Source: an uncultured Lachnospiraceae bacterium
GTDB lineage: Bacteria; Bacillota_A; Clostridia; Lachnospirales; Lachnospiraceae
NCBI GenBank assembly: GCA_947564305.1
Contig: CANOBT010000044.1
Span: forward strand, 1-36,760
Direction of reading: 5' to 3'
Length of the DNA: 36,760 nt
Part shown: positions 24,560 to 32,063 of the stretch, in pieces
Layout: the number at the start of each line of letters is the position of its first letter
Numbering within the stretch: position 1 is the stretch's first letter
Translations under genes and position numbers: made by a program
The notes under the pieces: generated by a model
What the model saw: the letters and a program-made list of their open reading frames with translations, nothing else
Told to the model about the DNA's origin: nothing
Database searches by the model: none

Positions 24560-25060
24560 ATGCAAAAAGGATATTTTTACTTTCTTTCAGATGAATACTA
24601 TAAAAAATTTGACAGCGAAAAACTAATGACAAACAAAGAATTGGATGATGGTGAAGCACATAACCGCCCCTGTTACTATTCCTTTCAGGACGATTATGAT
24701 AAACAAATATTTTGGATGATACCTGTTTCATCGCAAACGGATAAATATTTAGCTGAGTATCATAAAAGTATGGAAAAATATAATATATGCGATACTATAA
24801 GTTTTGGTTACTTAAAAGGTGACTTTACTGCCTTTCTTTTGCAAAATATGTGTCCCGTAACGTCTAAATATGTATTGAACCAATATCTTTATGCAGATTC
24901 GAAAAAGCCTGTACATATACCTAACGATTTAAAAAAAGAATTAAATGCCAAAGCAAGGAAACTTTTGAGATTATCCAAAAAAGGGAACAAACTGACCTTT
25001 ACAAATATTCTTAAAATGCGTGAGGAATTACTTTCTGAACTCCAAGAAAAATCTTCATAA
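24560..25060 (+). CDS. Type III toxin, CptN/ToxN-like endoribonuclease
   Basis: A 166-aa protein, the normal size of ToxN/CptN toxins, which cut RNA in a sequence-specific way and are held inactive by their own antitoxin RNA; several give abortive infection against phages. Features are the start MQKGYFYFLSDEYYKKF, then NRPCYYSFQD, IFWMIPVSSQTDKYLAEYHK and FLLQNMCPVT, which fit the CptN branch better than TenpN. The C-terminal region is lysine-rich and helical, suited to RNA binding. The start at 24560 is set by AAAGGAG; the ORF reading back to 24527 would begin inside the terminator hairpin. Composition is more AT-rich than the neighbours, which suggests transfer. The subfamily call is from pattern recall, not from a search. 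Confidence 0.75.
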   Translation: MQKGYFYFLSDEYYKKFDSEKLMTNKELDDGEAHNRPCYYSFQDDYDKQIFWMIPVSSQTDKYLAEYHKSMEKYNICDTISFGYLKGDFTAFLLQNMCPVTSKYVLNQYLYADSKKPVHIPNDLKKELNAKARKLLRLSKKGNKLTFTNILKMREELLSELQEKSS

Positions 25061-25090
25061 TATCTGGATATCAAAAGAAAATTCCCTCAC

Positions 25091-25138
25091 TAAAAAACCG
25101 GGAAGTGTGCTCATTATACAGCCTCCCGGTCTTTTTTT
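25091..25138. terminator. Bidirectional terminator between toxin gene and histidine kinase gene
   Basis: ACCGGGA (25097-25103) pairs with TCCCGGT (25124-25130). An A run precedes and a T run follows, so it can end both the plus-strand toxin transcript and the minus-strand kinase transcript. Confidence 0.8.
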
Positions 25139-27770
25139 ACCTATCAAACTCAATCGTCACCTTAAACAAATCTCCATCCAGATACAAATCAAACTTCCCA
25201 CCCTGCATCTGGGTCAGGCTCTTTGCTATGGACAGCCCCAGCCCGCTTCCTTCCGTACTCCGGGACACATCCCCCCGGATAAACCGCTCGGTCAGTTCAT
25301 CCGATGAGAAATTCAAAGGCTGCTCCGAAACATTTTTTAAAGAAAACCAAATCTTCTTTTCCTCCACCTTCAAATCCGCATACACCCTGGTTCCCGGCAT
25401 CGCATACTTTGCGGCATTGTTAAAAATATTTTCCAAAACCCGCCACATCCGACGCCCATCCACATGAATCACCGCCGGTCCTTCGGGAAGGGAAGCAATG
25501 ACCGTCAACTGCTTTGCCTCCATCTTTTCCGAAAATTCCCCGATGGTCTGGTTCAGCATCTCTACCAAATCTACATCCATATATTCCAATGTGATATTCC
25601 CGCTGCTCACCTTGGACGCTTCCACCACGTCTTCGGTCAGCGTTTTCAGGCGCTGTGCCTTCATTTCCAGTATATCCAGATACCCTTTCACCTTCGGGTC
25701 CTCAAAATTCTCTCGTTTCAACAGGTCCACATAATTAATGATAGAGGTCAGCGGCGTCTTAATATCATGCGAAACATTGGTAATCAAATCCGTCTTCAGC
25801 CGCTCATCCCGTATGCTTTTCTCCACCGCCATCTGCAGGCCGTTCCCAATGTTGTTAAGATTCTCTGCCATATCCTGATAATCCCCCCCCTGCCTCACGT
25901 TCAGCGGAAGCTTATAATCCAGATTGCCGGAAGAGATTTCATGGATGCCTTCCTTAATCCGTTCCTTGGCAATGGCGTCCCGTATCAGCAGATATGCCGC
26001 GGCTGCTTCCGACAGCAGCATCAAGAACACACAGACGAGAGGTGTTCCGTAGATTGCTACGGCAAACCAATGGGTCAGCACCACTGCGGCAAATACCAGG
26101 AGCATCTTCCACAGTACCCGGCGGTGACTCCAAAATGACTGCACATGCTCAGAGACAAAACGCCAAACCCTGACTGCCCATGTAAGAAGCATTTTCAAAA
26201 TACTGTCCTTCCAAAGTGTACCTCCTTTAAGCCGGCGCACCAAAGACAGATATCCAATCAAGAAAAGAATTGCGCTCAAAACCATATACACGGAGATAAT
26301 GAGAACATCTTCCTCTGTCATATTAAATCCGTAGTAATAAATATGGGATGAGTATAAGCCATTCTGGCTATAGTAGGCATAATTCTTCGTCCCCACTCCG
26401 CCCCAGGCGTCAAGCAGAATCATGGTAAGCAAAAGCCAGGTTCCTGCTGTCAACACTGCGAACAATTCTGTTTTCCAGCGGTCAAAGAAGTTCAGGTACA
26501 ACTCATTCCCCTCATCCGCCTTTCGTCCTGCAATCATCGTCAGCCAGATGATTGCCATAAGGAACAAGGGCAGAGATATCATCAGTGCTTTCTTCGCATC
26601 GTCTATATAAGGGTCAAACTCATGATAGCTTTTTGCCGCCTCATAGAAAATATCTTGAATCGGATAGCTAGTATCCACCGCAGCCAACGCCAGATAATCG
26701 CCGCCTAAAATCTCCTGCCCATTCACAGGACTGTACCAGTCTACTGCCTTCACGTCCAGATTACTTTCAAATGCATTCAGCTTCGGTCTCACAATGATAT
26801 ACCGGATATCCTTGTTATCCGTAAACTTTGCCAAATCACTTTCTACTTTTTCATAATCCGCAAAAACACTGTTATTCGTGTAAATCGTCTTTTTCTCATT
26901 ATTTACAAACAAATAAGTAAAGTTTGTATTTCCCTCCGTCCACAGAGTCGAAAAGTCTTTATAATTCTCATATTCTGCACGAATCCGATTCATCGACGTC
27001 CGTATATTCTCATATACATTCATCAGATTCCCATTGAGTTCCGGCATCTTGTTCACCACTTCCAGGATGTCCTTCGCACCATCCGGAGCATAATATTCCT
27101 TCAGGGCGTCCCCGTCGTAAGTCCAGACGTCCTCATACTTCGTGTCACCGTCCCACAGGGTAAGGTTCCGTTCCTCATCATAGAGATAGCCTTCCTCCAG
27201 TTCCTCCAAAAACATCTCCCGTTCATCGCTGTCATCCGTCTCCAGCCTCAGGCTGCCGTCTGACACCATCTTTTTAAAATCACTCAGCCAGTAATAGTGG
27301 TATGTGTCGTTTGCTTTCCGGCAGACAATAATCCGGTCGTCATACTCATAAATATCTCCCTTGCTCCCCCACTCTACAAGTTCCCCAACGGTGTATGCAA
27401 GCCCGGAGATATTTTCCCCGGAAATCTCATAGGAACTGCTCTCCCCCGCAGAACTGTCATCCACATAGGGACTGACGCCCTCTGCATATTCCATCACATC
27501 CACCAGTTTGTCCGGGTCATATTTCCCGTCTGTTTCCAACATCTCACTTCGATTATACGCATACAGCATTTCGGTGGTAGCGGAATGCATCAGGTTCTCG
27601 AAGAAATCACTCTCCTCAAAGGCTTTTGTTTCCCCAAAAACAGTATCGGACGATAATGTCGACGCGACCCCTGTCACCAGTACCAGACTGACTGCCGCAA
27701 CAGCCGGGGTTACGATTGCAATCATCACCAATATAATCTTTGTAAGCGGCTGCTTATACCAATTCTTCAT
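25137..27770 (-). CDS. Large membrane sensor histidine kinase
   Basis: An 877-aa kinase. A first transmembrane helix (residues ~10-32) leads to an extracellular domain of about 350 residues rich in Asp/Glu/Tyr. Four to six further membrane segments follow (ALMISLPLFLMAIIWLTMI, AVLTAGTWLLLTMILL, VYMVLSAILFLIGYL and two more), then a HAMP-like linker, HisKA with His668 in NVSHDIKTPLTSI, and HATPase with N box NIFNNAAKYA and G box GSGLGLSIAK. All catalytic boxes are intact. It starts with GAAAGGAG upstream and is downstream of its response regulator gene (134 nt gap). The stimulus is unknown; such kinases often respond to envelope stress or peptide antibiotics. Confidence 0.92.
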   Translation of the reverse strand: MKNWYKQPLTKIILVMIAIVTPAVAAVSLVLVTGVASTLSSDTVFGETKAFEESDFFENLMHSATTEMLYAYNRSEMLETDGKYDPDKLVDVMEYAEGVSPYVDDSSAGESSSYEISGENISGLAYTVGELVEWGSKGDIYEYDDRIIVCRKANDTYHYYWLSDFKKMVSDGSLRLETDDSDEREMFLEELEEGYLYDEERNLTLWDGDTKYEDVWTYDGDALKEYYAPDGAKDILEVVNKMPELNGNLMNVYENIRTSMNRIRAEYENYKDFSTLWTEGNTNFTYLFVNNEKKTIYTNNSVFADYEKVESDLAKFTDNKDIRYIIVRPKLNAFESNLDVKAVDWYSPVNGQEILGGDYLALAAVDTSYPIQDIFYEAAKSYHEFDPYIDDAKKALMISLPLFLMAIIWLTMIAGRKADEGNELYLNFFDRWKTELFAVLTAGTWLLLTMILLDAWGGVGTKNYAYYSQNGLYSSHIYYYGFNMTEEDVLIISVYMVLSAILFLIGYLSLVRRLKGGTLWKDSILKMLLTWAVRVWRFVSEHVQSFWSHRRVLWKMLLVFAAVVLTHWFAVAIYGTPLVCVFLMLLSEAAAAYLLIRDAIAKERIKEGIHEISSGNLDYKLPLNVRQGGDYQDMAENLNNIGNGLQMAVEKSIRDERLKTDLITNVSHDIKTPLTSIINYVDLLKRENFEDPKVKGYLDILEMKAQRLKTLTEDVVEASKVSSGNITLEYMDVDLVEMLNQTIGEFSEKMEAKQLTVIASLPEGPAVIHVDGRRMWRVLENIFNNAAKYAMPGTRVYADLKVEEKKIWFSLKNVSEQPLNFSSDELTERFIRGDVSRSTEGSGLGLSIAKSLTQMQGGKFDLYLDGDLFKVTIEFDR

Positions 27771-27904
27771 TTTCGGCTCCTTTCCTCGATTTATAATCCC
27801 TCTGCGAGTCTGTTCTTAGATACAGACAGCTCCCGTATCCTTTTTCATAGGAGTTCTGGCATTCCCCGCATTTACATCAGACTCTACAAGGCTCAGTATT
27901 GTCG

Positions 27905-28615
27905 TCAGCCCCTATGGGACTCAATCTTCTCAATCTTATATCCCACGCCCCACACAACCTTCAGATATCTGGGGTCCTTTGGATTAATCTCAATCTTCTC
28001 TCTGATATGACGGATATGTACGGCTACCGTGTTGTCTGCACCGATTGCCTCTTCATTCCAGATAGCTTCATAAATCTGACCTATGGAAAATACTCTCCCC
28101 TGGTTTCTCATCAGCAGTTTCAATATATTATACTCAATGGGAGTCAGCTTCACCGCTTCACCGTCAACCGTAACTTCTTTCAAATCATCATTCATTCTCA
28201 ACCCGCCGGTCTCATATATCGTATCAGAACTCTCCTTTGCCGTACCGCCAAGCTGTGTATAACGCCTGAGCTGAGATTTCGCCCGCGCCACCAGTTCTAA
28301 CGGGTTAAATGGCTTCGTCACATAATCGTCCGCCCCTACATTCAGTCCCAGTATTTTGTCCACATCTTCCGATTTCGCCGACAAAATAATAATCGGGATA
28401 CTGTGTTTCTCTCGAATCTTCAAAGTCGCGTGAATGCCGTCCAGTCTCGGCATCATCACATCCAGAATCAACAGATGGATTTCCTCTGTCTCCAAAATCT
28501 TCAACGCCTGCTGGCCATCATAAGCTTTCAGTATATGATACCCCTCCTGGCTCAAATAAATCTCAATCGCCTCAACGATTTCCTTATCATCGTCACATAC
28601 TAATACATTGTACAT
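27905..28615 (-). CDS. OmpR-family response regulator
   Basis: A 236-aa regulator. The receiver domain has acidic pocket DDD (8-10), phospho-acceptor Asp52 in LLILDVMMPRLDG, and Lys in YVTKPFNPLEL. A winged-helix Trans_reg_C domain occupies the last ~100 residues (LTPIEYNILKLLMRNQGRVFS, VAVHIRHIREKIEINPKDPRYLKVVWGVGYKI). It is the cognate partner of the kinase coded 134 nt downstream and transcribed with it. The start has GGGAGGTGATGAGG upstream. No target operon such as a BceAB-type transporter lies beside it. Confidence 0.95.
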   Translation of the reverse strand: MYNVLVCDDDKEIVEAIEIYLSQEGYHILKAYDGQQALKILETEEIHLLILDVMMPRLDGIHATLKIREKHSIPIIILSAKSEDVDKILGLNVGADDYVTKPFNPLELVARAKSQLRRYTQLGGTAKESSDTIYETGGLRMNDDLKEVTVDGEAVKLTPIEYNILKLLMRNQGRVFSIGQIYEAIWNEEAIGADNTVAVHIRHIREKIEINPKDPRYLKVVWGVGYKIEKIESHRG

Positions 28616-28724
28616 TCCTCATCACCTCCCTTACAGTATACATGATAATCAGGAAAATTTAATATGAAGGCAGGAAATTTCTTAGGAAATTCTTAATTTG
28701 CCAAATCATAACTACAAAATAGGT

Positions 28725-28753
28725 AAAGACCCCGCAGCAATATGAGGTCTTTT
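28725..28753. repeat. Small hairpin with the CCCCGCAGC core
   Basis: AAAGACC (28725-28731) pairs with GGTCTTT (28746-28752). The loop contains CCGCAGCAA, as in hairpin 2 of the dispersed repeat, so this may be a degenerate third relic. It follows the McrC terminator on the minus strand. Confidence 0.4.
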
Positions 28754-28765
28754 ACGTTCCATAAC

Positions 28766-28793
28766 AAAACCGCCCCATTCCTGAGACGGTTTT
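28766..28793 (-). terminator. Terminator of the McrBC-type operon
   Basis: On the minus strand AAAACCG (28793-28787) and CGGTTTT (28772-28766) form a stem just after the stop codon at 28803, with a short T tail. Confidence 0.6.
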
Positions 28794-28802
28794 ACATTCT
28801 CC

Positions 28803-30236
28803 TCACAGCATAAGCATGCTGATATCCATTTTTCTGCCGGACAGATAATGGCCATAAGCCATTCTTGCCGGGATAAGCCTGACCTTGATATTCTGCAGAC
28901 CAAGACCTGCAAACATATCCATAAGCACATCGCCTTTATCAACAATCTCATCACTTTCCGCAGGCATCAGAAAACAGTTCTTTACCGCGGAAAAACCATG
29001 CTCGTTGATAAACTGCTGATAAGCCAGCTGATATAAATACTGCTTTGTCACTGACTCAATTCCCGGCTGTGCTTTTGGCGTCTGTCCGGGTTCAAGCAGA
29101 GCATTATAATATTTGGCATCGAAAATAATAAACTGCCCGTCTGATATGCTGACCAGATCAGGAATCAACGTATCTTCCGCGTTTTTTCCCGATGCGCTCC
29201 AGAACGGCTTCTCTATCAAATCTATCAGCTTCATCCTGCGGTCATACCGGGGGTGCAATGGCTTTGGCAGCTGCAGGAAACCCAGACGTATATTGAGCCG
29301 ATTGTCCATAATATCAGCACACACGCTTTCCCATACCCGATGAAAGCTGTTTGTTCCAAAAAGCGAAACCGCATCCGTGTCATGGAGACTCCCGCCATGC
29401 GCAATATACGCATACAGAGTTTTAAGCACCATCTGCTTTCTTGTGTTAAACTGAACATTCAGTTCATTTCCAATACGGTAGAGGATATACTCTCTCTCTC
29501 CAAAATCGTCAATTTCTTCATCGGACAGGTTAACCTCCACAATTTCAAACAAATCAAGAAGATCCGCGTCACGCAGTTCTTCTGATGCCATCGTCAGGAC
29601 ACACTCATGCAGCCTTTTAAAATAATCGTGATCATCATTAACCCGTTTCCGCGTCTGAAGCTCCACATAATATGGTCTGCCGCTTGAGAGCAGGGTAAAT
29701 GTTTCATTAATCGTTTTATCCCAGAGGATTTCGCCGGAACCATTGCTCTCAATCACTTCTTCCGTGCTGCTGTAAGAACCATTCTCATAATAATCTGTCA
29801 GAAGGAACAACAGCACAGCAAGCAGATTAAATGCATGACTTTCGCTGCTGTCGTTATACATGCGGATAATCTGCTCCTTTGAGTTATATTTCTCCAACAC
29901 CTTAAGCACCTGGCGCAGTTCATCTTTTGGCTCACTGACGTTCATCAGATATTTGGGATAACATTTCAATACCCGCCCTGCCACAGCAATGACACCTACG
30001 AATGTAATCACATACAGATAAGCGTCTTCGCCAGGCGCTACATCTGCGACTTCGATATCCTCGTCAATCAAGTCCGACAATTCTTTCTGACGGGCAGATG
30101 CAAGAACAGCCTTAATAATCCCATATTCCTTCAGCTTACGGATCACAGGAATCACCTTTTCCTCAGAGCATTGTAAAATGCCGCACAACTCCTTCTGCGT
30201 GTACCTCTTTTGTTCTCTAAGATACCTGGAAATCAT
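28803..30236 (-). CDS. mcrC: McrC/LlaJI-like restriction nuclease subunit
   Basis: A 477-aa protein. The first ~60 residues resemble a winged-helix DNA-binding unit (YTQKELCGILQCSEEKVIPVIRKLKEYG). The C-terminal part holds a PD-(D/E)xK nuclease core: IPDLVSISDGQFIIFDAKYYN, with the D-A-K triplet at 373-375 and upstream Asp. This matches the LlaJI R2/McrC group, the cleaving partner of an McrB-like GTPase that drives DNA translocation. The McrB-like gene ends 4 nt upstream in the same direction. No methyltransferase is next to it, which points to a type IV, modification-dependent system rather than a LlaJI type II system with its own methylases. Confidence 0.82.
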   Translation of the reverse strand: MISRYLREQKRYTQKELCGILQCSEEKVIPVIRKLKEYGIIKAVLASARQKELSDLIDEDIEVADVAPGEDAYLYVITFVGVIAVAGRVLKCYPKYLMNVSEPKDELRQVLKVLEKYNSKEQIIRMYNDSSESHAFNLLAVLLFLLTDYYENGSYSSTEEVIESNGSGEILWDKTINETFTLLSSGRPYYVELQTRKRVNDDHDYFKRLHECVLTMASEELRDADLLDLFEIVEVNLSDEEIDDFGEREYILYRIGNELNVQFNTRKQMVLKTLYAYIAHGGSLHDTDAVSLFGTNSFHRVWESVCADIMDNRLNIRLGFLQLPKPLHPRYDRRMKLIDLIEKPFWSASGKNAEDTLIPDLVSISDGQFIIFDAKYYNALLEPGQTPKAQPGIESVTKQYLYQLAYQQFINEHGFSAVKNCFLMPAESDEIVDKGDVLMDMFAGLGLQNIKVRLIPARMAYGHYLSGRKMDISMLML

Positions 30237-30240
30237 AATA

Positions 30241-31938
30241 TCAGACCTCCTGATCCGTCAGTTCTCTCCCCTCAATCATCAGGTCAACCGGATCTGCTGC
30301 CATCACAATCTCCTGATTAAAAATTCGGATTCCTTTCAGTTCAAACTCCCGGCATATTTCCGAATATCTGCTGCTGTTCTCAGAACATCCCTCAAAAAGA
30401 GACGGCCGTTTTTGTCTCGCAGCATCTTCGAAAAGATACATGATCACCTTATTTTTGAATGCGTCAATAAACCGCCTGCTGTCGATTTCATCACCATTTT
30501 CAGGAACAACAATTCTTCTTGCAATAAAGTATGGACCAAGCTGCTTATCCTCGTTTATTTTCTGTTTCGCCAGATAATGATTGACTGCCTTACGAAGCTT
30601 GTTCCACTCCACCCGCTGTCTGTCTACGGTACCAAGGACAACTGTCTTTCCCCGAATGTCCGCATCATTGTCATCAATTCCAAGATAGGTAAAATCCCAT
30701 CTTCTCTTGAATGCCGTATCCATTGGAAAGACACCCTGGTCCGCACTGTTCATAGTCGCCCAGATAAACATATTGTCAGGAATCCGGATTTTTGCATAGT
30801 CCTCCGGATTACCTCCAAGCTCCGAAGCCAGATATTTCCTGATATCCTCTGATGCCTGAATTGGGTATTCACTTGCCCCATCCTCATCACGGTCAAGAAG
30901 CTGAAATATATCACCGAATACTGACGCCGCATTGGCACGATTAATTTCTTCAATAATAAGAAGATACGGTCTCACATGATCTGTCCGTCCATTTTTCAAT
31001 GCATTTACATACACACGCATAAACGGCCCCGGAACATACTCATATGTGATTGCATCTTTCCCCTCATTATCCTGACAAGGCACAGGCTTATATGTCCCTG
31101 CAAAATTAGCATAGGAGTAATCAGGATGAAATGTCACCCGCTCATAGTCTTCTTCATTATCGCCGCCCAGTAAATTTTTACGTTCCTTGTTAATCTTATA
31201 ACTCTTTCCCGTACCCGGCGCTCCGAATATGATTCCGTTTCTGGGAAAATCGGAATCATATCCGGTAACAAATCTTATCGGAACAGCCGTTCCCTCCATC
31301 TCATTCTCTTCAGCTGCCTCCTCCTCCCCAAATCCCAAAAGCTGCTGCATATATTCATCGTATTCCTCCGGCGTCCCAATTCCTCCGGTAATCTCTGGCG
31401 AAGCTTCCTCATTCCCCATGGACGGCCTGTTATCATATTTCTCCAGATAATCCGCCAGTGCGTTTTTATGGACTACGGCTATGTATATACCCATCCGGTT
31501 CCGAATTCGTTCAAAATCCTTTTTCGGTTCATAATCGTTTGGAATAATAATCTGGTTGCCGGGGCCGCTCCTTACCCCTTCTTTTGTGCCGGAAATCCGT
31601 TCAATCACAGATTCCTGGCATTCCAGGCTGAAAATATAGTTCTCATATTTTTCAACCTGATTATTTACACCCACACAGAAGTATTTAAATCCATTGTTAA
31701 TCGCATACTGCCAGGCGACGCCCCGCTCAAAGGCCCCGCTGTCTCTTGTGTCAAAATAATTTTTTGTATTGTCCTGCTTATGTACTAACGGATAAACAAA
31801 CACTACGAACTTATCTCCATGCGAAGTTTCGAAAAGAAAACCTCTGTTCTTCGTATTCGGAATAGGCCTCTTTGTCATATTCAGATTCTTTGCATAGCGG
31901 TCGAATGCATCGATTGCTTTCTGTGTTGTATAAGCCAC
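30241..31938 (-). CDS. mcrB: McrB-like AAA GTPase subunit
   Basis: A 565-aa protein. The C-terminal ~330 residues are an McrB-type AAA motor: Walker A IIFGAPGTGKSYK (near 237-244), Walker B LLIIEEINRANAASVFGD, and the McrB GTP-specific signature MNSADQ in IWATMNSADQGVFPMDTAFKRRWDF. The N-terminal ~220 residues are unlike the classic McrB 5-methylcytosine domain and should set which modified or foreign DNA is recognised. An acidic linker (GEEEAAEENEMEG) separates the two. The start codon is GTG at 31938, supported by AAGGAGG 8 nt upstream. First gene of the McrBC pair; acts with the McrC-like nuclease downstream. Confidence 0.88.
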   Translation of the reverse strand: MAYTTQKAIDAFDRYAKNLNMTKRPIPNTKNRGFLFETSHGDKFVVFVYPLVHKQDNTKNYFDTRDSGAFERGVAWQYAINNGFKYFCVGVNNQVEKYENYIFSLECQESVIERISGTKEGVRSGPGNQIIIPNDYEPKKDFERIRNRMGIYIAVVHKNALADYLEKYDNRPSMGNEEASPEITGGIGTPEEYDEYMQQLLGFGEEEAAEENEMEGTAVPIRFVTGYDSDFPRNGIIFGAPGTGKSYKINKERKNLLGGDNEEDYERVTFHPDYSYANFAGTYKPVPCQDNEGKDAITYEYVPGPFMRVYVNALKNGRTDHVRPYLLIIEEINRANAASVFGDIFQLLDRDEDGASEYPIQASEDIRKYLASELGGNPEDYAKIRIPDNMFIWATMNSADQGVFPMDTAFKRRWDFTYLGIDDNDADIRGKTVVLGTVDRQRVEWNKLRKAVNHYLAKQKINEDKQLGPYFIARRIVVPENGDEIDSRRFIDAFKNKVIMYLFEDAARQKRPSLFEGCSENSSRYSEICREFELKGIRIFNQEIVMAADPVDLMIEGRELTDQEV

Positions 31939-32002
31939 AGCTTACACCTCCTTGATATCACAACAATTCATTTGTTTCAATAACATCAGCGTGCTTTTCA
32001 AT

Positions 32003-32036
32003 ATTTTCAAATTCACCAATCAAAATATTTGAAAAT
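32003..32036. repeat. AT-rich inverted repeat between mcrB and the GmrSD-type gene
   Basis: ATTTTCAAAT (32003-32012) and ATTTGAAAAT (32027-32036) form a 10-bp stem with a 14-nt loop, upstream of mcrB and just after the GmrSD-type stop codon. It could be a weak terminator or an operator. Confidence 0.4.
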
Positions 32037-32063
32037 TAGATTTATCTCTTCTATCCTTAGCAA

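Noticed and set aside
25464..26138. Plus-strand 224-aa reading frame inside the histidine kinase gene
   Set aside because: Antisense shadow; His/Gln/Pro-rich composition typical of the opposite strand of a real gene.
27771..27904. Small RNA or extra gene between kinase and response regulator
   Set aside because: No ORF, promoter or stable hairpin could be supported in this 134-nt gap.
30178..30852. Plus-strand 224-aa reading frame opposite the McrBC junction
   Set aside because: Antisense shadow of two operon genes; no ribosome binding site.
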